A stretch of DNA of 64,000 bases from Apostichopus japonicus (GCF_037975245.1 NC_092576.1:38202111-38266110); one strand, 5' to 3'. Shown: positions 38,924 through 57,765, counted from the first letter of the stretch. The notes: a model not told the origin generated them from the sequence alone. Numbers and translations are program-made.

Positions 38924-39425
38924 TTGGTTATGCCACAGCAATGCCAGCTCAGACGAGACTTTACTGCAGTCCAGGACTCTGCTGACCGCCAGGAGCAGTA
39001 TTCAAGGCGTAACTGTCTCCGCATACAGGGGATTCCTGAATCTCCTGGAGAATCGACTGACGAGTTAGTCATTAATCTTGCGACCGAAAAACTGAACGTT
39101 ACCCTTACCCCTGGAGAAATCGACCGTTCACACCGCATTTCACCCCGACCTAGAGCTAACAACATAGCAAACGCCACCCGACCCAGGGCTATCATCGTCA
39201 AACTGAACTCATACAACACAAGAGACAGGATATATCGTGCCAGGACCTCACTAAAAGGCACCAGAATACACATAAATGAACCAGGAACCAGGAGCTATTT
39301 GCCCGTGCCCGCAAACATGAAAGAGTTATCCGGTCTTGGACCTAGATGGGAAGATAGTCGTCATTGATGGATACGATCATAAACATCATATTGCTAATAC
39401 AGAGGACCTGGCAAGACTTCGGTAA
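38924..39425 (+). pseudogene. LINE ORF1-like protein remnant
   Basis: The block QYSRRNCLRIQGIPES and the following ELVINLATEKL...ID...HRISPR, RPRAIIVKLNSYNTRD are typical of LINE ORF1 RNA-binding proteins with an RRM-like fold. A frameshift lies at about 39290-39330. After it the protein continues in another frame with RKHERVIRSW and DGKIVVIDGYDHKHHI, ending DLARLR and a stop near 39425. The start is not clear. ORF1 proteins coat LINE RNA. Confidence 0.7.
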
Positions 39426-39734
39426 TGTACGGACACAATGGTGAAGTTGAAGCCGCCATCTTGAATTTGAAGCCGCTATCTTGATTTTTGGGGACAGTAC
39501 CTACCATTGCCGTTTGTTACTTAAATGTAGCAAGTAGTTGCACGTTTTACTGGTATTTTACAGATTACTTTAAAGGATTTCCCTTTTGTCGTGTGTTTTC
39601 GTTTGTCCAACCATCCGTCTTATCCACATTAAAGGTATTATACGTTATCATACTTTTTTCACTCTTCTTATTTTGTTCTGTTCTTCTTTCTTTCTCTTTT
39701 TTCTTACTTCTTGATAGTTTGCATTTGATACTGC

Positions 39735-41030
39735 ATGGAGCCTTGTACTTTATTTAGTCATCTCTGTTGTATTTGTGCGCATAGTTTAACGTCTAGTGAT
39801 GGTTGTTCCATAGGGCATTGCTGTAATTGCTCCGGGGTTATTAAATGGCATGATGACTGTATTAGAAATCCTATTGTTAGTTTGCATGGGGACATAGCCT
39901 GTTTCATTTGTAAAAATACTCGAAATCACTTTCAAGCATGCGACGACATTAATTCCCCTCTCAATTCTATTGATCCTGATATCAATTCTGTCCAAAGTTT
40001 TCAAGCTACTAACTGCAAGTATTATGATTATAATTTCTTTCAAGATATTACCAACGATTTATGGGATCAGAAACTTACCTTGTATCATGTGAATGCTAAG
40101 TCTCTGAATAGTAACTTTAATAATTTATTAATATCACTAAGATCCGTTAGGTATAATGTTTCTGTTATCGGTATAACCGAGACCTGGCTTGGTAATCCTA
40201 ATACTTTACATACTCTCTACAACATCCCTGGGTAAAATATGGAACATGCCTCTAGGCAAGGGCGTGGTGGGGGGATCGCACTATATATCAATTCATCTCT
40301 TAAATACAAATCTCGTTCAGATTTGAGTATATTTGTAGAAGGCGTCTTTGAGTCGACTTTTATAGAACTACCGGCTTCTCATTCGCCAATCATCATAGGG
40401 GTTATTTATTGCCCCTCCGGTGTTAGCGAAACTGTGCTTGACATGTTCTCTACTTTTTTATTTCATTAAATCGAGAAGACATGAGTTGTTTCTTAATGGG
40501 CGATTTTAACTGTAATCTCTTAATTACATCGGAAAACATCGGTAATCAGTTTATCAACCTTGGACACTCTCACTCTTTTCGTCCACTCCACAATTTGCCT
40601 TCTAGGATAACTATACACTCTGCTACACTTCTTGATGTAATTTTTACGAATAGTCCATCACTGTCATCTACCTCGGGCATAATTTGTAACGACATTTCGG
40701 ATCATTTCCCTGTTTTTACTATTGTTGACATTGACAATGTTAAAACTAGTATTCCGTCAATTACGTTAAGGAGGCACGTGAATCCAGCAACTATACGGTT
40801 ATTTCGGTTTGCTATTGAGAACGAAACTTGGCAAGATGTCGTTATGGCAATGATGTAAACGTTGCATTTGATCAGTTTAATAAAATATTTAGTAAGCATT
40901 TAAACAACTGTCTTCCGTATGTTCCTAGTACAAAGAAGGGTATTAGTAACAAGAATGACTGGATGACTCCTGCCATCCTTAATTCTTGCCGTAAAGAGAA
41001 TCGTCTACATACAAAAATATCTCCGTAGCA
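39735..41030 (+). pseudogene. LINE ORF2, N-terminal finger and APE endonuclease (broken)
   Basis: From MEPCTLF onward there is a Cys/His-rich segment (CCICAHSL, CCNCSGVIKWHDDC, CFICKN), PHD-finger-like. Endonuclease motifs follow: LYHVNAKSLNSNFNNL, GITETWL, GRGGGIALYI, MGDFNCNL, SATLLDVIFTNS and SDHFPVF. A nonsense codon at 40233 separates two in-frame pieces. Frameshifts near 40470 and 40850 split the rest. The nuclease normally nicks target DNA for target-primed reverse transcription. Confidence 0.8.
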
Positions 41031-42483
41031 GTACTGCAAACAACTTGAACGACTACAAACGTTTTCGTAATCGTCTTACGTCTGTTATCAGGCTGGTCAA
41101 AAAGTCTTACTACACCAATATGTTTAATAATAACAACCAGGATGCGAAAAGTATGTGGCGTTCAATAAATACCCTTTTACATGGTCGACAAGCTAGTCGC
41201 GCTCCTGAACAGATTAATTATCAGGGGGTCAGTTTTTCTAATCCATTGGATATTGGACCATTTTCAATGATTATTTTACTACTATTGGTCCAGCCACTCA
41301 ACATAAGATTCCTCATGTTAATTCTCACTACAAAATGTACCTGCAAGCACCAGTCATTGACTCTTTATTCATTATTCCTGCAACAAGAGATGAGGTCCTT
41401 TAAGTACTTCTATCACTCAAGCCATCCGCTGCTGGTTTTGATGGTGTTTCTGCTATTATTGTAAAACATGTTGCCCATTCATTATGTTTTCCACTCAACT
41501 ATCTTTGTAATCTCTCTTTTGAGCTTGGTGTTGTTCCCACATCTTTAAAAATAGCTCGAGTTGTTCCTGTGTTTAAGGCCGGTGAAAAGGAATCCGTGAA
41601 TAATTATAGACCCATTTCAGTTCTCCCATGTTTCTCCAAGGTAATCGAAAAAATAATGTTCTCACGGTTATATAACTTTATTGCTAAGCATAATTTACTG
41701 TATAACTATCAATTTGGTTTCCTTCCTGGCCGCTCAACTACACATGCAAATTTATATTTTACTTGTAAAGTTATGGAAGCTTTCGAAAATAATCAGTATG
41801 CTTCTGGTATATATCTGGATCTGTCGAAGGCGTTTGATACCCTTGACCATAACATTTTACTTGAAAAACTTGGTCATTATGGAATCCGGGGAACTGTACT
41901 TCAGTGGTTCAAAAGCTATCTTGCTGATCGTCACCAGTTTGTTGTTATTAATAATATAAATTCTGTATCTAAGCCAATTAAGTGTGGTGTTCCTCAAGGG
42001 TCCATACTTGGTCCATTGTTGTTTATAATTTATGTTAATGACCTCTATAGAGCCAGCAACACATTTCATATAATCTCTTATGCTAATGATACCAACCTGT
42101 TCTTTTCCAGTTATGACATTAATTTTCTATTGGATACTATACAGAATGAGTTTATATATATTCACGATTGGTTTTGTGCAAATAAATTGTCACTAAATGT
42201 TAATAAAACTACCTCTATTGTGTTTAGTACACCTTCAAAGCACTTAAATCCTAACATTAATAGTATCAGACTTTGCGGTGTTGATGTTATGCTGTCTAAG
42301 ACTACTTCATTTCTTGGGGTTTATATAGATAATCATCTTTCTTGGAATAATCATATTCAGAATATTTGTATGAAAGTGTCTAAAGGCGCTGGAGTTCTTA
42401 ATAGACTTCGCCAAATCATTCCCAGAAGCACATTGGTCACTTTGTATATTACACTCATACTTCCGTATCTTACATATTTGTAA
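41031..42483 (+). pseudogene. LINE ORF2, reverse transcriptase (YADD changed to YAND)
   Basis: After a poorly framed linker (41045-41464), the frame 41569-42483 has the RT blocks NNYRPISVLPCFSKVIEK, QFGFLPGRSTTHA, YLDLSKAFDTLDH, GVPQGSILGPLLFIIYVND, YANDTNLFF and LNVNKTTSIVF. The catalytic A-D-D is A-N-D, which should abolish polymerisation. The frame ends at TAA (42481), just before the C-terminal region. Confidence 0.9.
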
Positions 42484-42895
42484 TGTTATTTGGGGCAGTA
42501 CCCATGCCTCTAGAATTCAACCCCATTACTTACTTCAAAAGAGAGCCATTCGTTATATTTCTAATGCGGATTACCTCCAGCATACAGCACCCCTGTTTAC
42601 TACTCTTCTCGCTCTTAGTATCTATGATATAAATCGTTACTACGTTGGCATTGTTATCTTCAATGGGTTACATGGTAACGCTCCGTCGACTTTTCGCAAC
42701 TATTTTCAGTTACGTAACGACCCTTATCCTAACCGTGCGCCAAATCAATTGACTGTTCCTTATTTATCCCAATATTGGTATTCGTTATGTCGGCGTAAAA
42801 CTTTGGAATTCCCTCCCTACTAATATTACTGGTTAGAAAACTTCGAACACCTTAAAAAAACGTCTTAAAGAGTATCTTATATCAAACTATCATTG
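42484..42895 (+). pseudogene. LINE ORF2 C-terminal region remnant
   Basis: In shifted frames the segment reads NVIWGSTHASRIQPHYLLQK and AIRYISNADY, the block that follows the RT in CR1/L2-type LINEs. Then comes VGVKLW-like sequence with further frame breaks. A 3' UTR of about 230 bp follows to the polyadenylation-like AATAAA and (GAATT) tail. Confidence 0.6.
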
Positions 42896-43124
42896 ATGTT
42901 GTATTTTCCTTTCTTTGCCATCTTTGTTCTGTTTTCTCTGTATACTTAAGCTTTCTTTCTATGTTTTATTTGTTAAGGGGTGTCAACGTAAACAAGCTCT
43001 GCAGAGCTTCTTGTTGGCACTCCTCAATCTCTTGTTCTCTTGTACATTTACCCACGTCTATTGTCATAATTGCATACTTTAATGCGAGAGATTGAAATAA
43101 AGTCTTATGAATTGAATTGAATTG

Positions 43125-46547
<3,423 letters not shown>

Positions 46548-46920
46548 ATCAAGAATAGTGTTCGACCGATAATAGGTTAGATAATCGGCATCGGGCCGAT
46601 TATCAGACAATCAGTAACCGGCATCGGCAAAATCCATTGCGCTACCGATTATTTGGAACCGATTATTAAGTTCCACATCAAGGATTGTATTTTACGCGTT
46701 TTTTATTCTCCACAACTACAACGGGAGAAGTTCGATTCAGCGCTATTCATAGCCGGGGAAGGTGCGCTAATCGGCCGTGAAGCGGTATCGCAAGTCCCTC
46801 ACGCGAGTTTGTACTAATGCTGTTCGATATACTATCCAGTTTTAGAGGTTAATATCATACAGTATACTCGCGATAAGCTTAGAGGGACGACGTTATTATT
46901 TTTTTTTCACTTCGCTTCTC

Positions 46921-48422
<1,502 letters not shown>

Positions 48423-51400
48423 TTAACAGATATGGCATTAATGTTTTAAAGGTATATATCTGGTGTAAAGGAAAGAAATGCAATAGATAAGGGAGGCAGC
48501 TCCTAATAGCATTTTGCATTGCTTCACTGCACGCAATGGTTGGAGGAGGGGAGGTTAGGGTGGGGCTGGACACAAGGGAGAAAATGTATCAAAGTTGTGT
48601 AACATTATATATAGGCAAAGCTATTGTAGTGAGATGTCCTACAATACTAACTTTGATGTAATGTCAGGTTACAAATAAACAAAAGGAAGGCCAGCACCCC
48701 CCTCCCATTAACAGCATGAAAAAATAAAGAACAATAATTCACAGCCCCCAAAACTGGGGTGTATGTTAGCATCTACATACATTTAGCATTTGCAGTTATG
48801 GCATTAATGTTGTAGGCTGGTCTTTATCTGGTGTGAAGGAAACAAAATTATGCAATTATCTAGGGAAGAAGCCCCAATGTGTTTTTGCTTTGGTTCACTG
48901 CATGCTAGGGGGAGAGGATGGGTAAGGGTGGGCCCTGGACACAAAGGATAAAATGTTTTGGAGTGGTGTAAATTCATTTATAGGCAAAGTTATGTGTTAA
49001 ATTATCCTGGAATACTAACTTTGTGCAGGTAACCCATAGACGAAAGGAAAGGTAGGACACTAACTTCCCCTCAGTTCATAAAAGACAAATGGAAATGATT
49101 CACAGCCCCCCCCCCACCAAAAAAGGGATGTATATTAATCTCCACATATATTTTGTGTTATCAGATTTAGCACTTACGTTTTGAAGGTCTATATCTGGTG
49201 TGAAAGAAACAAAATTATGCAATCAATAAAGGAGGCAGCTCCCAATGTCATTTTGGACTGCTTCAGTGCATGCCGGGGATGTAGGGGGCGGGGGTGGACA
49301 CAAAGTGGAAAATGATTTTGAGTGGTGAAACATTATATATAGGCAAACTTGTTAGTTAATGCTTTAGGAATACTTACTTTTATGACATTGTACAGGTCAT
49401 AGAAAAAAAGTAGGGCCAAAACCCCCTCCGCCTAGTTGCATTAAAACAAGAGGAAAGGCTTCACTGTCCAAAAAGTGGGGTGTATGTTAACCAGTATATT
49501 TATTGTCATCAGATATTGCATCAACATTTTCAGGGTCTATTTCAGTTGTGAATTACAGTAACAAAACTATGCAATTAATACGGGAGGTAGCTCTCAATTT
49601 GAGTTGCATTGGGTCTGCATAGCACGAGATGGAGAATGGATAAGGGTACAGATTGAAGAAACATGGGATGGTGTTTTGGAGTTGGGTAACATAAGTAAAT
49701 GAAATATCGAACACTTTTAATGAGTGGGCAGGCTTTGTACCTCCCCCTTTTTGCAAGACAGATGCATTGATTCACTGCATACCAGGGGTGAAGGATGTGT
49801 AAGGGCAGCGATTAAGAGAAATAGGAAGATGTTTTGGAGTAGGTTCATTTAGTTTACAAATGGTATAAGTGAAATATCCAGGACTGCTACTACCTTGACC
49901 TGAATGGACAGGTCAGCCACTGAAAAGGGAGGATGATACATAACACCTCATTAGGTACATAGCCAAGGTAAATTGGACAGTTTTAACACCCCTCTCCTAT
50001 AGTATAGGGTTCAATCATGGAAAACAAACAATGAAGCTGAAATAATTTGTTCCAAATGAGTGTTTGAAACTTTGAAGAAACACATTCCTCTCCAGTCTAA
50101 ATGTAGAAAAAAGACAAGGATGGGGAAATGTATTGCAAAGTGAATTACTAAATTTTCCATCTTGTTCCATCTGGTTGCCTATATATCTACAAAAGATTAC
50201 AAAAGCACAAACACAAATGAAGACAAACTTCATGCTCTTTTAATTGTCACATTTATTAACCTACACAAAGGGTTTTACTTGTGTTATGTAATCCCAAGAG
50301 GATTAAACTTATGCAAAGCGTTTGGACTGGCAAGATGTTACATAATATTTCAATTGTGAGTTAACAAATATATTCAAAAGTAGAACAGGTGGATGAACCA
50401 TTAATGAATGGGTCTATTATGAAATGCTTAATTTAGGCAGAATTCTGGCCTTGAAATCTTATAGTACCGGTACTACAAAATAGCGGAATATGAGCCTAAG
50501 TTGTTTCCTTCTGTCTTTTATACAAGACCACTTAGCTTGACTACAATGCCTTTTGTCCTTCATAAATTGTAAATGTCTTTGAACATGGGATTGTCAGTGC
50601 AGGCCATTGAAGTCCTAGTGGGGTATGTGTGCTAGACTGAGTAGTACTCCAGCTACTTGGAATGATTAGAAAACAATGCTTAAAGCGTAATTTTTCAGCC
50701 AGTTATTTCCATGTCAATTGTTAACTCTACTGTTAAAAGTGCATACATGATCCTTAACATACCAAGTATAAAGGCACTTTCAGTGTGCATTAAAAAAAAA
50801 AAAAATTACATCTGAATGGTGGGACTATCTATATCATATTTTAAGTCATTCTCAATATTGACTTTCACAGTAGGTTTGGTGATTTCTTTTCATGCGAAGG
50901 TGATCAAAGATAGCTGCAATACATATGCATGAAATGAAGAATGCACCTGCCAGTATGCTATTTCTTTAACATTAAGTGAAGTACATGGTGGCTACAGCAC
51001 AAAATGAATGAAATGAAGAATTCCAATGCTTGACACTTTATGCTTGGTTATTTTATGCATAGGAGGTCAAAGATACAACACAGAATGCATGAGATAATTA
51101 ATTTCAATGTGTGACAGTATATTAGGTGATTTTTTCATGCAAAATTATGTCAATAATGGCTACAACACTGAATGCAAATGTCATATATTTTTAGGAAAAT
51201 CCTTGTTGAATAATTGAAGTCAACAATGCAAAAACAACTCCAGAGATCAAAATGATCCAATGAAAAATGAAGATTAAGATTAGGTCATTTCATTACAATA
51301 ATTCAATACAATTCACTATAATATAATAGTTCAATTTATAGAATGAAGACAGTTATACTGGTGATAATTAGCTTCAGTGACAAGAGTCTCAACATAACAC

Positions 51401-52258
51401 ATGCAGACACCTATGATTAACAAACAAGAGCCAAACTAAGTGTCATACAATAGGGTATCAATTATTATTGGTTTTATCGAATTGACAGACTTGGTTTCTC
51501 CCTGTTAATACAGGAAATTCCAATGAAACTTGTTTCAACCTGTTGTGACTTAAATGATAAATACAGCAGGAGCCACTACTGCTTTCTATTGTATAAACTT
51601 GTAAGTATCTTGTTGAACTTGTTGTGACTAATAACAGTCAATTGGTGTTGAACTTGCTAAACCTTTTTTTCTTTTTTATTTCTTTTTAAAGTCTCTTTTC
51701 TTATTCCAATGTGGCACATTGATTCCACTATTAAGAAGGGAAAATAAACAAAACTCTCTAAGAAAAATGTGTTGTGTGAATATTGTGTGTTGAAAAATAA
51801 GTAAACTTTGATAAATAATTTAGAAAATTGGCAATGAACCGTCACATAACAACAAGAGAACAGTTAAAGTAGAAAGGATTTATGCTCTGCAAGAAGGAAG
51901 ATTGTGCTGATGATCAGATATACACATTTTAATGAATCTTCCATGGTACAATGTTTGTAATGTGCATCGTGTAACAACAATGTATCATGATGATATATTG
52001 ATGAAAAACTAAGCTGAGTAAAGCCATGTGAAATTTACTTTAACTATCATTTGAGATTCATCCAAATGGGCATCACATGTACAGTAGACTGTCAATTTTG
52101 CTTTTATTAAACATGAAAGTTGTACTGATAAGACATTAAATTTCACATTAATGAATCAATGGAGGTAAAGTGATAGAAATGAACAGTGTATCAAAGGTAT
52201 GCTCTATTGGCCCCAAATATGCTATATAGTCAAATATGGTCACCTTTTGTCAAAATTC

Positions 52259-52383
52259 TTAATTGAAACGGTTCTTGATTTCTTTTTGTCGAGAAAGCTG
52301 AGATCCAGCCAAGGTCTTTGAACAGAATGGGCACTGTGACAATCTCTGTGGACATCCTTGCCCTTGCTGAAGCGGTTTATGAG
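52259..52383 (-). CDS. Terminal C2H2-like exon, copy 3
   Basis: Counterpart of 25186-25310, with acceptor TTACAG and stop in the same place. Differences include Arg to Gly upstream and the final His to Arg (IKNRFN), which removes a presumed zinc ligand. The upstream Cys-rich candidate exon is at 52426-52528. Confidence 0.3.
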
Positions 52384-53732
52384 CTGTAAATAAGAAGTAA
52401 AAGAAATGACAAATTGCACTTAAACCATGGTTGCAAATGCATTGGTAACACCCACGGTCACCACAAACTGCCCAATTACATTCACTGTACACAGAGCCAA
52501 TCATAACTGATATCGACATTGATGTCTTCTTTAATTAAAAAGAAATATAGATTTCAATAAATTCAGATGAAGACACTTTCACAACTTTCACAAAGTGTTC
52601 CCAGTTCCATGCTTCTTTGATCAGGTTCTGGTGTAATTTTCCTGTGGTATATGATATATATATGATAACAGCCTAAATTACATATGAACTTTGGTTGGAT
52701 TATTCATCAAGATATTGTGGTTCAGAATGATTTAAGGGACAATGAGTTTTACAGTGTAGTTAGTCCAGTCTTGTCTTACAGTGTAGTTAGTCCACTCTTG
52801 TCCATTCTGTGTGTTTCACCACTTGACTTCACATTGCAATAAACCAATATTACATGTGAGTGACAGATTAGCAATGTTGTGTAGCAACGGTACATAACGA
52901 TGAAGAGAATGAATAATACAGGCTTCTACATTTTAAAGGAAAAACAAAATACTTCATTTCTGTTTTACTACACTTAACTGTTTCAAACTTTCATTCTGGC
53001 TGACCCAAAACAAACTATGACGGCAATTAAAGGGTGTGAAGACTCGCGCAAAAAGAACATCTAATGCCGGTAATCTGACCTAGTTTCGAATGAGGTATAA
53101 CAGAAGTGTTAGACACCACCATCGATGCCAGAAAATACACACACAGCTTGCTACCGTCGGTAATAAGACACTAGTGTACAGTCAGTACATACAGCTGCGG
53201 TCAATACCCATGGCACAGTGTATACACGATACAGCAATGGACATCTCAGGTCCAGCTAAAGATAACACGGTATCACGTTTCATTACTGTCGGCATTTTGA
53301 AGCGACACGAACAAAACTTCACTTGCAAGCAACAGAAAGTTAAGTTTTGCAGATGGCCGCACACGGTTTGGGGCGAGTCTTCATTGCCTTAAATCTGAAG
53401 TAACATAGACATAAAAACTATGGGCTGTGAGCTTCCTGGTCGATGGTTTTACTTCTTGACAGTTCCAAAAGCAAAGCAAGCTTTTTTTAGTCAATATGGT
53501 GCAAAAACACATGAGTTTAATCAAATTCAACTCTTGTATGAGACATAACTTGGAAGTTAAAGAGGGGATGAAATGGTGGATTTTCATGTCTTAGAAATAT
53601 TTATCTACATTACTTCAACATCATGCATTCACTACTTCCCGTAAATGCAGCTGCCAAAGCCAGAAATTCGCTGTCGAAGTATTCCCTAGAGAACTCCCGA
53701 GCAGACACTTGTGAAAAAAACCTGCAGTTCAT

Positions 53733-53816
53733 ATGACGTCAGTAAAGGGACCATTTCAGCCAAAGCCGACTGCCCGATATTTACTGTTACGGCGTCCTTC
53801 AGTTTACTACGTACAG
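53733..53816 (+). CDS. Gene B, candidate first exon, copy 3
   Basis: Same 28-codon block as 26672-26755, with donor CAG/GTAACT and the TGACGTCA site over the ATG. The only peptide change is His to Pro at residue 22. The acidic block follows at about 53931-53989. Confidence 0.3.
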
Positions 53817-54668
53817 GTAACTACAACACACTCTCCTCATCAACTGAAAAAGTCATCTCCCGAATCTTCCGATTCCGAGGAAATGGGCCTTTACCTCTCA
53901 GAACATTCAAAAGCTTTGACAACAATTATCTTCTTGAGGAAGAAGAAGAGGAAATAGTTTTTGAGGGTGATGAAGATATTGGTGTTTTATCCTATCAATT
54001 GAGCCCCTTGCAGAAGAATTGTAATACGTTCCCGATGGCCGAGACGCGTTGCTGCCGATGGAAGTCCCCGAGCAGAATGGTTGGACTATCCTGAACCGAA
54101 ATTGGACGGTTGAGCATAAACAAAACCACCATTATTAAGACCATAATATGAGTTAAATTTGCTCGAATGTCGATGATCCTGCTACTTAACATAGTAGCAA
54201 ATCTTCTAGAAATTGTGTTACTTACAGTGCAAGTGCAACCATATAGTACTAGTAGTAGTAACATGGGTCTAGACCTAACTAGAAGACGTTCTATTACAGG
54301 CTAGCCTGTGTAAGTTGTATCATCCAATTGTTACGTTAAAATCAAAACACAACGCCAGTCACCTTATCTCAATTACTATAGAGCACTGCAACAGTGTAAT
54401 GTTGTGTGTACTCAGAAGTTTAAGAATGTAAAAAAAGCGTCGCGGAAGTGAGCTGGGTTCCTCGACCATATATACAACAATTTTTTGGAAAGATTTTATT
54501 GCCCGAGAATTTTTGATTGTTTATTCCTGGAGGATGCAAGCTTTGTTTGACACAAATTGTGTATCATTGGAAAGCTACGAGTGTATATAAAATGATGATT
54601 CATATATCTGTCCATTTCACCCCCTCTTTAAGTGTCATGTATGTCTACAGATTGTGTGCTTGTCCTTA

Positions 54669-56119
54669 TGTGAGGGAATCTGTGCGTTCCATGGCAAGTA
54701 GCCATGAGTCATTTCCGGCTCGAACAAAGGGTCCTTGTGTGTTACGCAATATAGCCAGCTGGGAATAGCTCAGTTAGCGTGCACACTATATATTTCAAGA
54801 CGAATCAACAAGCACGAATAGTTTATCGAAAGTTTTAGTTCTAGGTAATAATTGAGCATGTGATGCACTTGGACAATCACATTGTTGACACTTGGAGGTA
54901 AATATATCTTTCTTTAGCCTGTTAAGTTCTTGTAGCACTGGAGTTATTCAGTGATCGTATATTTTACTTAATATTATCGACCATTTTCGTATCGGTAAGG
55001 CTTGGCTAGGGTACGCTATCCTACTGTACAGATTATGCCGGGATAGGGAAGCCCTATTCTAACGTTATGTTGAGTAGACACACCGTGGGTTACATATACT
55101 TATATTTAACTCGTTTTATTGAAGATGTATCTTATAAATAATCTACAGGTTTTACTTAAGGGTTGATTTCACATTCATATTTTAAAGGAATGTATTATAG
55201 AGATTATAGAGATAATTCTAGGAGCCAGTTACGTAAGAGGCTCACATACACGAGGTTGAGATTATGTTCTGAGAGCGCCCTCTGTTTCAGCTAAGATGGC
55301 GGCGCCCATGTAACGTTAAATTTATAGTAATGTGTATGTATACAAGAATGAGGTTCATAACGTGTAGTTACCTAACGTAACATAACAGCATAGCCTCACC
55401 ATGTGCATCTATATTTCTAAGTGCTTTTTCTATATTATCAGTATTCTTTCTCTTTATTTTACTTTTAACCATTAAGACTTAAGAGATATTTTCTCTTATC
55501 ATACTTAAGGTCATGACTACCCACTTAAAGGGATAGTACAGTTATAGCCTTAAAGTGATAGTATGCATAATAGTTAAGATATTTTCCTTCCCTTTGACCA
55601 AATTCAATGGTTCGTATTAATTTCGCCATGCACTATCCGAGTTAGTATTGTTTTACTAAAATGTTATAACTTAAAGCAGTATATATGTTTGGTAGTTAAG
55701 CCGTATATGGACAATACCCTTTTGTTTAGTATTAAGTTGTTGTTATTGACAGACGTGTCAGAGACGTAATAGTCGCAGCTACTTCTACTATGTATTGTTA
55801 TACGTTGGATTGATACCACTGCTAGTTAAGTTAAAGATGTCATAACGATGTCCGTGCATGTACACCCTTTTGGCCTTGGTTTTAGGTGACGTTAATATTT
55901 TACCTCTAGAGTGCGTATATACTGTATAGTCATTTTTCCAATTTTTCACTTTTACTTATTTCTTCTCTTTGCAGTGTGTCAGGGGGTTTCTCTTGAGTCT
56001 TACCCACTGCCCTCTTGATTTTACCGGTTATATCTAATTTCATGTTTAAATCCATGGTGCCGCCAGACCATTGGTGAAACACAAAATCCGTTGTTATTTC
56101 TGTCTACTACATCCTCACA
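54669..56119. mobile_element. 1451-bp LTR-like insertion (solo LTR candidate), copy 3 only
   Basis: Comparison with copy 2 (near 27596) shows a clean insertion. The ends are TGTGAGG and CCTCACA, a short perfect inverted repeat beginning TG and ending CA as in LTRs. CTTA flanks it at 54665-54668 and 56120-56123. The duplicated string could be up to CTTATGT, depending on the end chosen. There is no open frame of note and no internal coding region. The length is long but possible for a solo LTR, and a non-coding TIR element is the alternative. Confidence 0.6.
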
Positions 56120-56594
56120 CTTATGTAAATGAGTATTAATGGTTGACCAGCTTACTGTGATGAGGATGAGTTTCCCCATGCTCTTTCTTCTCCTCATACC
56201 AGAGATGCTTAAATGTGAATGCTTGATTATAGTCTGACTAAATTTGTATATGAAAGGATGAATTCAGGCAAGTTTTTGAGTGGAATTCTTCTTTATAAAT
56301 TGATCAATGTCTAAAGATAAAGAGTTAATATCTAAACAATGTACCCACTGCTACTTGAGGTTTTCAGACTTTGGCCTTGAATTTCAACTGAACCCTCTAG
56401 CCTTTAGATGAAAATGGTCCCTAAATAGCCTTAATTGTTGTTTCCAGTTTATTACCAAAGTAAGAAAAGTTTGTATTTCAGTATGTGTAAATGCTACATT
56501 GCAAAATATGTTGTGTTGTGACCAATTATAGCACGCAATAGCTAGGAAAGTTTCGTAATTATGTTATCAACCTGCCACCTTCACTGATGGTCAC

Positions 56595-57237
56595 CATCAA
56601 GGTAAATGAATCTGGAGGATTCATGTCAATTGGGCGCGCGCGTACCATGCATGGAGGGTCATAGGTTGTGTTCCAGGGTGGTACCAAACTGATATTTCTG
56701 TGTAGCAGTTCGAGAATAGTGTTAGTGACTTCGTGAAAGATTTGTCGGTTCGGACATGGGAACTAACGGCATAAGAAGGTACTGGTACTTCATAGCTAAT
56801 ATGCTAACGTTAGACATGCTGGCACAGAACAAGTACAGATACATTGGGCTTGCAGCGGGAAATGTCGATGTCTGAATTGTATTATCAAGAACGATTTGTT
56901 GTCGAAAAGGATTGTTGAACTGAACGTGTTGCTGTGGGGAAATGTTTAATTCAGTGCAACCATGGAATTCTCCATGGGACAGAGCCTAATGCTGCTCGAC
57001 GGGAATATAGCTATCACGTGAGGCTACATGCACGGTTATTGCTAGGTAACGGGTGTCGTCTGCTGCTCTAAGCACGCGTACACATTTACGTACTAGTTGG
57101 GTGAAATCATCATGCGTAATGGGGAGAGTAATATATTAGTACCACCCTGGAACACATCACATGACCCTCCATGCATGGTACGCGCGTACGCGCGTACTTA
57201 CTGTGTGATAGTTTCTCCAGATTCATTTACCTCGATG
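56595..57237. mobile_element. 643-bp TIR element (hAT-like), copy 3
   Basis: Same element, same length and same ATGGTCAC duplication (56587-56594 and 57238-57245) as 28066-28708, so it was inserted once before copies 2 and 3 separated. Left terminus has CATCAAGG for CATCGAGG. Confidence 0.75.
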
Positions 57238-57695
57238 ATGGTCACTATGAAGTAGTCTGCACAGCTTGACACTGTGAGGTTCTTCGTGTAAACACTGTGT
57301 GGTAATATATCGTTATATGTCGACAGTGTAGTTTACAAGACAGTGTCTATACACAAAGATTCTGATACAAGGAAAGATATGTGCCAGGCAGTGCAGGCTA
57401 ACTGTTAAAATGAGGTCATTTTACGACCATGGCAGGTGGATTACATAATTGTAGGAAACTTTTTTTTGCGGTAGCATGCTATATTTGGGGCCGATACAGC
57501 AGTATGACCTATAAGATTATATCTTCAACAGTTGTTCTGTTCTAGTCATATACCTCACTTTTTATATGTGGTTTATTGTACAGTAACATAAAGATGACAT
57601 AAAAGCAAGCAGAGTGCAGTTAGCTGGAAATTTACAAGGTACTACATTTAGTTAGCCGGCTAAGGACAATCCTGTGGAGAAACAGTCAAACTCAC

Positions 57696-57765
57696 CACCC
57701 TCATCTGATTCAGAGACTGAATATTTTCCATCTGTCTTGTTGTTGCAGTCAGTTTGTGTGTGTTT
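57696..57765 (-). CDS. Gene A, exon 4, copy 3
   Basis: Counterpart of 9238-9307 with intact borders. The acidic tail reads SESDEG where the other copies have DED or its variant. Confidence 0.45.

Larger units (their letters stand above)
38850..43124 (+). mobile_element. CR1/L2-like non-LTR retrotransposon (LINE), decayed
   Basis: In order: an ORF1-like protein, an ORF2 with a Cys-rich finger, APE-type endonuclease, reverse transcriptase, a C-terminal region, then a 3' end AATAAAGTCTTAT followed by (GAATT)3. The 5' edge is approximate. The coding regions have at least five frame breaks and one nonsense change, and the RT catalytic motif is altered, so this copy is dead. An L2/CR1/Rex1-like clade is suggested by the APE plus microsatellite tail, and a tree would be needed to place it. 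Confidence 0.88.
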
